64,000 nt of DNA from Paracyclopina nana. Lineage: Eukaryota > Arthropoda > Copepoda > Cyclopoida > Cyclopettidae. This document shows positions 22,707-31,955 of this stretch, in pieces (within the stretch, counting starts at the first letter, position 1; each line of letters begins with the position of its first letter). A program made the translations under genes and the position numbers. The notes below the pieces were generated by a model, which did not search any database, was not told where the DNA came from, and saw nothing but the letters and a program-made list of their open reading frames with translations. The stretch spans positions 74,501-138,500 of the forward strand of contig JAGUCH010000002.1 in the NCBI GenBank assembly GCA_019096065.1, in the 5' to 3' direction.

Positions 22707-25700
22707 TGTCTGAAATGGAAGAAGAACCTAAAACAGACACTACACATGATGATTGTTATGTTCTGCCCTCATTCATGCGTGGAGAATGTAACAAAGAAGT
22801 AGGGAGAGTGTATTTTGATCATCTAAAAGCACTCTCAGAAAATAGAAAACATTGCGCAAAGGGGCCTGATGAAAAAACCTCAAGTGCCATTGTTTTGGCC
22901 ATATCTGGTTCTCAGTACATGAATGAGACTAAAGATGGGTTAACCCCACCTAGGATGTGGAAAGGAATATTGTTATGGGTAATTGTGATGCTAGCTTTGG
23001 GGCTGTGGCTGAACAGTTATGACCAAGTCGTGCCTGTAGCGATAGTATACATTATAATAATGGCATGCTTGTGCATGTGCTGGTTTTTTCCAGACACTTC
23101 TCACGAGGATGGTGTACCTGTACATGTGGCGAAGCTAAATGCTGGCTGCATTGAAACTCCGGATGATAAAGTACAGCCAGAAGGGATCATTAAAGATGAT
23201 GACACGCTAAGTGTATTTTCCTTAAAACTACACAATGTGTGTGAAAGGTACTACATACCTGTCCAAATTACAGGCCAGATAAGACTTCATGCCTTATTTG
23301 ACAGTGGAGCAATGGTTCAAATCATATCTCGCACACTAGTAAGGTTAGTTGAAGAAAAATTGGGTTACTCATTACCGCGAGTTCAAACCAATTATCTTAT
23401 TAAGAATTTCAATGGGGAAGAATTTCCCAGCACTGAAGGCGTGGTTCTGCAAGTCGCCTTTAACAATAGAGTACTGATTAGACAAGCAGTGTTCTTAGTC
23501 TCTGACTGTGAGACCCTGCTTATGATTGGGAATTCGTTATTAGTAGATAACAACATACGCTTGACTAGTAGGGATGGAAGTCATTTTATTGATTTCCCAG
23601 GGCGAATAAAATATAAAAAGATTCCCCTAGTCCTTACTAAGGAAGCGTTTTACCCTGTAGCTATAAATGAAAGTATTACTGTGCTACCTGGAAGGGAAGT
23701 GACAGTTAATGCTAGCTTTCCGCATGAGATACCTTTGGTAGCTGAGCCCATTCTTGGTGATTCAGACGCCGAAGTGGACCATGATGAAGTTAAAGTAAAG
23801 CCAGAAAGTAAAAGCGTTTACTCTAGCTTTCATGATAAGTGTTTGGAATTTAGTCCGGATGAGGATTATACCAGCGCTACTGCTGAAGGATGTGTTACTT
23901 CTGTGACCCGGAAGGGCACTTTTCCAGTGCAGATAGGTAATAATTCTGACGAGCCCATTTACATTGAGGCTCATTCTATCATAGGAAAGGCTAATATTGT
24001 TAAGAAACAACGCTATAAGCCTACCCAAATAGTGCATAAGTTAAACCTCAGTTTAAAGTCTTTGAACCATATAGTGGACACTTGCTATTGTGAGTTTATT
24101 GACACGCATATTTTGGTGCAATTTGTTGACATAAATGGATTAGCTTTCACTGACATGCACACCTTTAATGAACAAGTTCACATAAAGGGTAATGTTAAAC
24201 AAAAGCTAACCAGACATTGGAACCATGTTTTCATTGCCTCTAACCAATCTGATGGTTTTGAGGAAATCACTGATGACTTATTGATAGAGTTTGTCAGTAA
24301 ATGGAACTGGAATAGCCTACCATGGGTAGTTGTTGTCCCTAGTGACAAATTATTGTCTGGGGAACAAAAGCGGATTATATTAAAGCTCAACTCTATAGTT
24401 GAAAAACTAAGTGTAGTTTGGGTAAAATACAAAAACGTTCATGATAAATGTAGGACTATAGCTCTCACTCCTATAGAGAATTACCTGGCTGGTATGGAGA
24501 GAGTGGTGCTAACTATCATGGTTCATAGTTATGATTGCTTTCCTGTTGCTTATCAAAGAAATGGAAATGATAAATATTACGAATTCACTATCTTGGGTGC
24601 TCCCACCGTCATGTATAAGATAGCAAATGATATAGAACTAATGATCCATGTGCCTTGCCCCAAATCAAGGGATGTTGGTTACATGGCTACCTTAGTTTAC
24701 AATATATTTGGCCACTTACGTTACAAATGTGTGGCTGATAATATATGGGTGAGAACCTTAATGGATGGTGATGTGTCAGTAGAAGAACCTGTGTGTTTAG
24801 CAGTGTCTTCTGCATTGTTATTACTATCGGGCTTGCCTATGTATCCACATGAATCTACATTTGAGGATATAAAGACAAAGTTTGGTGGTTTTATACCTTT
24901 TGAGTTTAAGCCAGAAAATTGTGCTTGTGCTCTTTGTCTAGCTAACCGTGCTGGGTCTAAGATAGTGTGTAAAAGTTACACTACAATATATGAAGGCCCT
25001 ATAGCTGATCTTTGTGTCAGGCAAACGGTAATTAAAAACCCATCTGAATTGGACCTAGTGTCCGCTTCTTTAGAAATAACGCAAGACGAGGCAAAGAATC
25101 AGAGGCTGTATGAAGAGGTTTATAACCTTTTATTGCAGTTCCCTAGTGAATTTGACCCACATCGAGTTCTAAATGGAGTAGCTGGCTACACCTTTCCATT
25201 GGAACTTGACACCGTCTTAAAGTTTGACCTGGACCACATACCAGTGGAAGTCAGAGAAGACTACAGGAATATATTGATAGAATATAAGGACATCTTCTCT
25301 GATGATCCGAGATCTTTTAGGTTATGGAATGTGGACCCCGTAAAGTTTCAATTGAAGGACAATAAACCCCTGGTACCGAAGGTGTTTAACATGTCTGAAT
25401 ATGAAACCACTCAAGTGGATAGAAAGATATCATTGATGTTATCTTCTGGTCTAATTGAGATAGTAGATAAGTCTTTGAATAGGTACTCTGCTTGTCCTTG
25501 CTTCTTGACATCAAGGCCAAACGATGAAAAGTTACCTATGAAACAACGTAAACCTAGGTTATTAGTGGACCTGACGTCCTTTAATAAGAACCTGATTTTT
25601 ACGCCATCTGAACATATTGTTCCGCCTATTCCTACATTATTAGGGATGCTTTCGAACTCATGTTTGATGTCATCTTTTGATGTCACCTCAGGATATGACA

Positions 25701-27400
25701 ACTTACCTGTTGATTCTGACAGTGCAGATATGTGCTGCCTGGCTGTGACGTCACCACGGTCTAGGTATAGAGGCCTTTATTTGAAAAGTAAGGCTATATT
25801 GCAGGGTACGGCCTTGGCTGTGAGAGAATTTTCATCTTTATTAATTCAGGCAATTAATCCTGAAATATTACCTTTCACTTGTGTCTATGTAGACGATTTA
25901 TTGGTCTCTTGCAAGAATCCGGACAAACCGAAGCCGGCAACTCTAGACGATTATAAGAGGCATTTAGGTGATCTCAGGAAACTGTTTGACAGTTTAAGGG
26001 AACTAAATGCATTATTACAAATCAAAAAGACTCAATTAGGGGTCAAGGAAGCTACAGTCCTTGGACACCTCATAAAAATTGATGAGCATGGAGTTATGAC
26101 GATGCAGATGCCTGATAAATACAGGACTGCGTTTGATGACTTCCCGATGCCTTCAACAAAGAAGCAATTACAAAAGTTCATTGGTATGACCAACTGGTTA
26201 AGCCAATATTGTCCTAACATGGCCACTTACACGGCACCTCTATTGGATGTAATGGCAACTAAACAGGGGAAAACAGGGAAGTTTAACTTCTCCCCTTTTC
26301 AAGAAAAATGCTTTTACAAGGTTATAGAGGAAATAAAGACAGGAATGTCCTTGGCCTTGCCTAACTTCAAGGAAGCGTATTTAGTAGTAGACTCGGGTGT
26401 AATAAGTACCTCAGCTCTACTTATGGAAATTGATGCCAATGGGAAGGCAGTGTGTGTTGGGGCTCACAGTGCTAGATTCCCATTGTCAGTGTGCTTGTCT
26501 TACCACTCGTTTCAGCGAGAAGCATTAGGTGTATTAATGATGATACACCACTATAAAAGTATACTCTTTGCGTATGAGCGGTTAGTGATAGTAACTGATT
26601 GTCTATCGATTGCCAGTATACTGGCTAGCTCATTTACTGGTAAAGATGCTTTTACGCACAGACTTGCAGCGAGAATATACTCCTTGCCAGTAGCGTGGAA
26701 AATACGTGCTGTGCCAAGAACTGAGATTGAAATTGTTGATATATTATTGAATAAGTATCATCAAACTGAGGGAAATACAGTGTTCTTTGCACCGTATTCC
26801 ATTCAATCGCAAATTACGAAGGACATTTATGCTGGTGTTTATCCACTCCCGGAGGAAATTTCCTCTAAAGTAATAACCACGCAGGAACTTTTGACACATG
26901 TATTTGACACTTTGGTTAATTCAGGTACTATGTCAAAGTCTTTACTACAAAAAAGATTACAATGTCTGAATGACAAGTGGGTTGAACTAATAGGTTCCTC
27001 TCCACCTTTTGTTCATGATGACACTTCCACTATTCTTCATGCGCGTCATAAGGATGATGATGAGGTTGACAGGTTAACTGAGGTTTCGCATTCATTTGAA
27101 GGTGAAGCTAACCCTGAATCCCCTGTCTTTGACATAGAAAACAATGTTATTGTTGACGCAATTACTGTTAAGCGTAAAATATCGGTACATTTACCAGGAA
27201 TTACACGCAACCTTCTCATACGTTTGCAACAAAACTGTGAGGAAACTCAAAAACTAGTGAACATGTTAGTTCTCACTCCTGAACACGAGGTACCTACCAG
27301 TATTGCGGCCAGGTACCGTGTCATTGATTGTGCACTTCTTGTTATTAGAAAGAATGTAAAGTTACCTTTACGAAGGCCACCAACACGAAAGTGTATATGA
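22706..27400 (+). CDS. pol: Pol: protease, reverse transcriptase, RNase H
   Basis: 1564 aa in the -1 frame relative to gag. The ATG at 22706 overlaps the gag stop (TAATG); the frame is open from 22646, so a -1 frameshift is also possible, though I see no canonical slippery heptamer. Order: N-terminal region with two strongly hydrophobic segments (nt about 22955-23090); aspartic protease with LFDSGA (about 23290-23310); a roughly 500-aa spacer of unknown function containing CACALCLANRAG; RT (about 25330-26000) with LVDLTSFN, FDVTSGYDNL and catalytic YVDD (25884-25895), then a Gypsy-like connection (FIGMTNWLSQY); RNase H with acidic residues in LVVDSG, FQREAL and IVTDCL (about 26380-26600). No internal stops. 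Membrane-spanning segments before a protease are not usual in Pol. Confidence 0.9.
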   Translation: MSEMEEEPKTDTTHDDCYVLPSFMRGECNKEVGRVYFDHLKALSENRKHCAKGPDEKTSSAIVLAISGSQYMNETKDGLTPPRMWKGILLWVIVMLALGLWLNSYDQVVPVAIVYIIIMACLCMCWFFPDTSHEDGVPVHVAKLNAGCIETPDDKVQPEGIIKDDDTLSVFSLKLHNVCERYYIPVQITGQIRLHALFDSGAMVQIISRTLVRLVEEKLGYSLPRVQTNYLIKNFNGEEFPSTEGVVLQVAFNNRVLIRQAVFLVSDCETLLMIGNSLLVDNNIRLTSRDGSHFIDFPGRIKYKKIPLVLTKEAFYPVAINESITVLPGREVTVNASFPHEIPLVAEPILGDSDAEVDHDEVKVKPESKSVYSSFHDKCLEFSPDEDYTSATAEGCVTSVTRKGTFPVQIGNNSDEPIYIEAHSIIGKANIVKKQRYKPTQIVHKLNLSLKSLNHIVDTCYCEFIDTHILVQFVDINGLAFTDMHTFNEQVHIKGNVKQKLTRHWNHVFIASNQSDGFEEITDDLLIEFVSKWNWNSLPWVVVVPSDKLLSGEQKRIILKLNSIVEKLSVVWVKYKNVHDKCRTIALTPIENYLAGMERVVLTIMVHSYDCFPVAYQRNGNDKYYEFTILGAPTVMYKIANDIELMIHVPCPKSRDVGYMATLVYNIFGHLRYKCVADNIWVRTLMDGDVSVEEPVCLAVSSALLLLSGLPMYPHESTFEDIKTKFGGFIPFEFKPENCACALCLANRAGSKIVCKSYTTIYEGPIADLCVRQTVIKNPSELDLVSASLEITQDEAKNQRLYEEVYNLLLQFPSEFDPHRVLNGVAGYTFPLELDTVLKFDLDHIPVEVREDYRNILIEYKDIFSDDPRSFRLWNVDPVKFQLKDNKPLVPKVFNMSEYETTQVDRKISLMLSSGLIEIVDKSLNRYSACPCFLTSRPNDEKLPMKQRKPRLLVDLTSFNKNLIFTPSEHIVPPIPTLLGMLSNSCLMSSFDVTSGYDNLPVDSDSADMCCLAVTSPRSRYRGLYLKSKAILQGTALAVREFSSLLIQAINPEILPFTCVYVDDLLVSCKNPDKPKPATLDDYKRHLGDLRKLFDSLRELNALLQIKKTQLGVKEATVLGHLIKIDEHGVMTMQMPDKYRTAFDDFPMPSTKKQLQKFIGMTNWLSQYCPNMATYTAPLLDVMATKQGKTGKFNFSPFQEKCFYKVIEEIKTGMSLALPNFKEAYLVVDSGVISTSALLMEIDANGKAVCVGAHSARFPLSVCLSYHSFQREALGVLMMIHHYKSILFAYERLVIVTDCLSIASILASSFTGKDAFTHRLAARIYSLPVAWKIRAVPRTEIEIVDILLNKYHQTEGNTVFFAPYSIQSQITKDIYAGVYPLPEEISSKVITTQELLTHVFDTLVNSGTMSKSLLQKRLQCLNDKWVELIGSSPPFVHDDTSTILHARHKDDDEVDRLTEVSHSFEGEANPESPVFDIENNVIVDAITVKRKISVHLPGITRNLLIRLQQNCEETQKLVNMLVLTPEHEVPTSIAARYRVIDCALLVIRKNVKLPLRRPPTRKCI

Positions 27401-30186
27401 GCATGCAAAATTGTGTTTACTTGATGGCCTGCATTCACCTTTTACATAACCATTTAGGAAGTAAGAAGGTGAATACCTTGTTTACACAGTCTATGTTCTC
27501 AACTTATTCTGCTAGAATAAGTAGAATAATTGTAGGTGCGTGCATGCATTGTGCACTGTATAGACAAGCAAATACAAGGTTTGTGGGTAAGGGCAGATTC
27601 CGTATTCCGGATAAGCCCTTTGACCTTGTTATGATTGACCTTGCTTACTTTGATCAAACTTTAGTCAAAGGAAAGGATGCCAAAGTATGCCTAGTTATTA
27701 TCGATGTTTATTCGAAAATGATAATAGCTAAACCTTTGTTAAATTCCACTTACAGGGAGGTAGCTACTGCTATGGAAGAAGTAACCTCCTTGTTTGGTGT
27801 GCCTAAAACCTTATTGGCTGATAATGGAGCGCAGCTTACTAGTAACCATGCCCTCCAGCGCTTGATTGACAAGTATAAAATACAGGAATTGTGCCAATAC
27901 AGAACACTGTCACCAAACAAACATTCAAATGCTTATGCTGAGAACAGTGTTCGTGTTTTGAGGAATGCTTTAATACTAAACTCCAAGTCATATAAGCGGC
28001 CTATGAGTGAAGTATTTAAACTGTCTGTATATGCCATAAATAACCGCCCACTAACTTATTTATCATATACTGACCCGAATGGAGTCAAAGTAATACCTAC
28101 TCCATTCTCTCTATTCTTTGACAAAATGCCAGGTTACCACCTTGGACGTGATGTCTTTGAAATATTGAGCGAAAGTGAGGACATCATACATAAAGCTGAA
28201 TGGCAGGATGTCATGAGGAAGTATGATGAGGAAGAGCAAAGACGTTTTGAACTAATGAAAGCCACTGAAAGGCCTTCGTTTAAACCTGAAATTGGTTCAT
28301 TAGTCTTAGTTATTAAACATCCTGTAAATAAGCATGGGTACAAATTCATGCAGGATCTATTTGAGGTGATTGATGTGGGGTCCCACTCCACTGTGACAGT
28401 AAAACCTTATTTGCATGATGGACTAACTCGTGAAGTCAGTCTGGATCATGTAAAGTTGTACCGGTTTCATGAGTTATATAAGTTCTTACCTGAAAAGATA
28501 ACTCATTTGCTTATGCGGCCTTACACTCCTGATGAGATGTTACAACGTCTTTCCAGGAATGAAATGCTTAAATTCTTGGAGGAGGATGAGCCTGAAGTAA
28601 ATGAGTATGCATTGCGAAATCGAGTGTCACAAAGTATTGCCGCTCGAGATGAAGCGAAAAGTGAATGGGCTTCCAACGTAACAGAAGAACTTATTACTGC
28701 TACTTCTTCGCTAGGAACCTCTACCATAAAGGATCACCAAACCTTGAAACATTCTGGATCTATACTGCGGAAGAAGGCTACTGATTTGTTTAAGCCCTCT
28801 GATGTGCGTCGCATCCAGGAGGAAAATCGTAGAATTGTTAAGCAGCAATGGGACAATTATGTACCTAAACCACCGCCTAATGAAGGTGTGACTGATTCTG
28901 CTGATTCTGCTCATATGAAGGAAGGTTCGTACCTTTCTCCGGATGAACAGAAGGCTGATAAACTCATTGACCAGTTACTCGAATCTAGTAGCAAAACATA
29001 TGAGACTACCCTCTACGAGGAGCTTAAGTCTCTCCAATCGGAAGATTTACCCACTTTTGAAGACTTGGCTGCAAAAGGGAAGGTATTCCTCGAAGTACCG
29101 AAATCCACTCGACCACGCAGCCCCAGTCAAATAAGTACACCTACTAATATGACTGGGACACTATTGAATGATGATGTCAGTCCAGTTCCTCGTGCTTTTA
29201 GAGGTCGAAGGTCACCGCGCCCCAGCCCCAAAAGCCCAGAACAGGAAGAAGCTGACATCTCAAAAGTAGTGAGCGAGGCCTCGTTGCTTATAAATCAAGA
29301 TAAGTTTGATACGGATCTTGAATCGCTAGCTTCGGCACTAGAAAATGTAGGTGAATTCATAGATGATGAATATATAGACAGCCAACCACTATATCAGCCT
29401 ACAATTGCTGATGTGCTAGAAACCTTTGAATCTGAGAAAGATTTTGAAGAGACTCTATCTAAAGTAATGGCGGAGAACAGAAAGTTTTCTCCTGATACGA
29501 AAAACCGATTTCTAGATGCCTTTAAGCGAGGCTCACAATTACTAAAGAAGAAACTCTCTATGTCGCCAAAGAAAAATGACAAAGAAGAGGATGGAAATCA
29601 GAGTATAAAAAGTAATGTAATTCCGTCAGCCCCCACACGGGAACAAATATACGAGACAGATATGTTACAAAATGATAGTGAGTCTTCTAGTACTAGTTCT
29701 CCGGAAGATGAATTGTTATCACCAATTAAGGAAGCCGCAGTGCCTGGGGCCAGTGATGAAGTGGAGCCGGAAGGTGCTGCTGCAGCAATACCTCTAAAAA
29801 TTCTCCAGCGTCCTCGTGAAGGGCTACGAGACAAACCAAGAGTTGATTATAAAGCGATGGTAACACGCCGATATAATAGAAAATTACCTATCCACTATAA
29901 TCCTGGACATCCACGTGAGTCTGCGCTCACTCCAGAGGAACGTGAATTGGCCCGGATCAAATACTCGTTCAGGAATCCTAGGCCAAAACCTAATGAAAAA
30001 TATATTTTACAGAAGGTGGTTCCTGCTTGGAGGAAAGATACTAACGTGGCAACGGTCCAAGATTACTCCAAGTTCCTGGAAGCAGGTGGCTTAGACCACT
30101 TGAATGATAGTTTTGTACAAGAGCTGAAAAAGTTGAGGCTGAACCGCCACGAACTCTATCTGCTGGTACATAAACAATTCAAGTAA
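27397..30186 (+). CDS. Integrase with long C-terminal extension (929 aa)
   Basis: The ATG at 27397 overlaps the pol stop (ATGA) and the frame is again shifted by -1. N-terminal HHCC zinc finger (HLLHNHLG...CMHC). The catalytic core has Asp in MIDLAYFD, Asp in LADNGAQL and Glu in YAENS; 39 residues separate the last two, slightly more than the common 35. A GPY/F- or SH3-like module follows (about residues 290-355; SLVLVIKHP...FEVIDVG). Then comes an extension of over 500 residues, acidic and Ser/Pro-rich (about 390-800), ending in a basic, Tyr/Arg-rich segment (RRYNRKLP). The frame is intact. The extension is not part of ordinary Gypsy integrases and its role is unknown; a host-factor tether or an additional structural protein are possibilities. 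Confidence 0.9.
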   Translation: MSMQNCVYLMACIHLLHNHLGSKKVNTLFTQSMFSTYSARISRIIVGACMHCALYRQANTRFVGKGRFRIPDKPFDLVMIDLAYFDQTLVKGKDAKVCLVIIDVYSKMIIAKPLLNSTYREVATAMEEVTSLFGVPKTLLADNGAQLTSNHALQRLIDKYKIQELCQYRTLSPNKHSNAYAENSVRVLRNALILNSKSYKRPMSEVFKLSVYAINNRPLTYLSYTDPNGVKVIPTPFSLFFDKMPGYHLGRDVFEILSESEDIIHKAEWQDVMRKYDEEEQRRFELMKATERPSFKPEIGSLVLVIKHPVNKHGYKFMQDLFEVIDVGSHSTVTVKPYLHDGLTREVSLDHVKLYRFHELYKFLPEKITHLLMRPYTPDEMLQRLSRNEMLKFLEEDEPEVNEYALRNRVSQSIAARDEAKSEWASNVTEELITATSSLGTSTIKDHQTLKHSGSILRKKATDLFKPSDVRRIQEENRRIVKQQWDNYVPKPPPNEGVTDSADSAHMKEGSYLSPDEQKADKLIDQLLESSSKTYETTLYEELKSLQSEDLPTFEDLAAKGKVFLEVPKSTRPRSPSQISTPTNMTGTLLNDDVSPVPRAFRGRRSPRPSPKSPEQEEADISKVVSEASLLINQDKFDTDLESLASALENVGEFIDDEYIDSQPLYQPTIADVLETFESEKDFEETLSKVMAENRKFSPDTKNRFLDAFKRGSQLLKKKLSMSPKKNDKEEDGNQSIKSNVIPSAPTREQIYETDMLQNDSESSSTSSPEDELLSPIKEAAVPGASDEVEPEGAAAAIPLKILQRPREGLRDKPRVDYKAMVTRRYNRKLPIHYNPGHPRESALTPEERELARIKYSFRNPRPKPNEKYILQKVVPAWRKDTNVATVQDYSKFLEAGGLDHLNDSFVQELKKLRLNRHELYLLVHKQFK

Positions 30187-31734
30187 CCTGATAAAATGAC
30201 CAGAATCTGGTCTTTATTTGGTAGTCGTAAGATGCCACATTTTCATATAGTAAGTACGGTGGCCATGCTTTTTACGAAAACAAACATTACCAGCTAGTAA
30301 CTGGTAATGGAATACTAAAAGTGTAAAGAAAAAGGTTATATTTTGCCTATTGCTTTAACCATAACCGAGTGTGGTCATGCTTTCTAAGTATATACATTTG
30401 TACCATAAAGCACTTATGTATATGGGGAATCGTGATGCACAAAGGCCAAATACTCCCGTGGCAGATGCCAGAAAGTATGGAAATAAAGTGAACAAAATAT
30501 TGCTGCGTCTGATTTAACAAAATCAGTGTGTAGGGTAATATGTCATCACCAGGGAATGGAGCCTCTTATTAGGCCCCTGATACTGTTATAGCTAGTATAC
30601 TAAGAACGTCATGCAAATAAAAATCTGATTTGGCGTAACTTAGGATGCTGGCTTCAGATGTATGATAAAATCTTTCAGAACTTTGCCCCTAGGCAATTGG
30701 AAGTTGCAAGTGGGGTTGATCAAAGTGATCAGTGGGGCGCAGCTTTTATGCCACTCCCACTGATGACATTACTATAAAATTAACGAAGTGCCTGATGCAC
30801 TGTGGCTATGTTCAAATGGAACCCTTGAACAACGCATAGATGCGAATGGTACGATGTGTGGAACTGTTTTCGAGCTTATAACTTGAAAATAACCCGAACA
30901 AAATGTCACGAATGATTACAAATTCGTGTACCTTTTTTACGATTTTTTACTCATCAGTGAAATGCTTAGCCAGCACAATAGCACTGGCGTCAGCGTTACA
31001 ATATTATAAAATATAAGGCATTTATGTCTTGCTACCTTTTAATAGAACACTATTTGTCTCCAAAAGATGATAAGTGAAAACCATTTGCAACCTTTTGGGG
31101 GCAGCTCTGGTGTGACTAGCTCCATACCAGTGTGCGACTGCAAGTGCAAATGGGGTTGATTAAGGTTGATTAAGCAAAAATCTTGCTTCCATTATGGACT
31201 TCAGAGTTGACCGCCTCTTTGATAAAATCTTAATGAGGCGATGTAAGAGTTCAGCATAAAGGATAATTGCTGGAATTCTACGCTTGAGTTCCACGAAGAT
31301 GGTAAACACAAGCTATAAACTAAATGCGAAATGTACGCCACCCTCGGACTGAACCGAACAAGGGCATTCGCATAAGATTACCACTACTATCGGCCACTTG
31401 GCACGTAGTGTAATATAAATAAAATGAATGATAAAATAAGGTGTGTGCTGAACAACTAGGGCACATCAATTCTTAACATCATGGACGAGAAGTATCAGGC
31501 TGCCACCTGATACTTGCATACTATATGGATTTGATAAAAAGAGCAAGAATAAAATAGGGGAGCTCAGTAGCGCCTCTTGGCTACTTCTTCTTGTCCCACG
31601 TACAGCTCTTTCAACTGAGCGTGTACTGTACAATATTGCCAAGCTTCCAGATGGAAAAACAATCTGCTTAAGCTGCAAAAAGACTTTGGCCAACTTGACA
31701 AGTGCCAATCGACATTTCAATATGAATCAAAGAA

Positions 31735-31955
31735 CGGGTCGCCATTCTTTAATCGCAGCGCTGCCCAGCCATGGGTGGGCGTGGGCTAGCGCAATAATAG
31801 CCTACGTTGCATTAAGCAACTTTAAAAATAAAAATTAGAAGACAAAAATGAAGGATGCGACACCCTTGCAAGCGGGTCGCCGTTCTTCATGCACTGCTCT
31901 GCCCGAATTGGGCTAGAGCAAGCGCGATAATAGATTACGTTGCATTAAGCAACTT
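31735..31955 (+). ncRNA. Duplicated RNA hairpin module (two copies, 138 bp apart)
   Basis: Copy A (31735-31822) and copy B (31873-31955) each begin CGGGTCGCC and contain two hairpins. Hairpin 1: GCGCT-GCCCA pairs with TGGGC-T-AGCGC in A (31758-31792); GCTCT-GCCC pairs with GGGC-T-AGAGC in B (31896-31919). Both keep the bulged T, and one pair changes from G-C to T-A on both sides. Hairpin 2: GTTGC-ATTAA-GCAAC in both (31806-31820; 31939-31953). The compensatory change supports a conserved structure. Function is unknown; repeated structured RNAs in retroelements can act in nuclear export. Confidence 0.6.

Noticed and set aside
31735..31955. H/ACA-type small RNA
   Set aside because: There is a hairpin-hinge-hairpin order and an ATAATA hinge, but the second stem is only 5 bp and no ACA tail is placed correctly.
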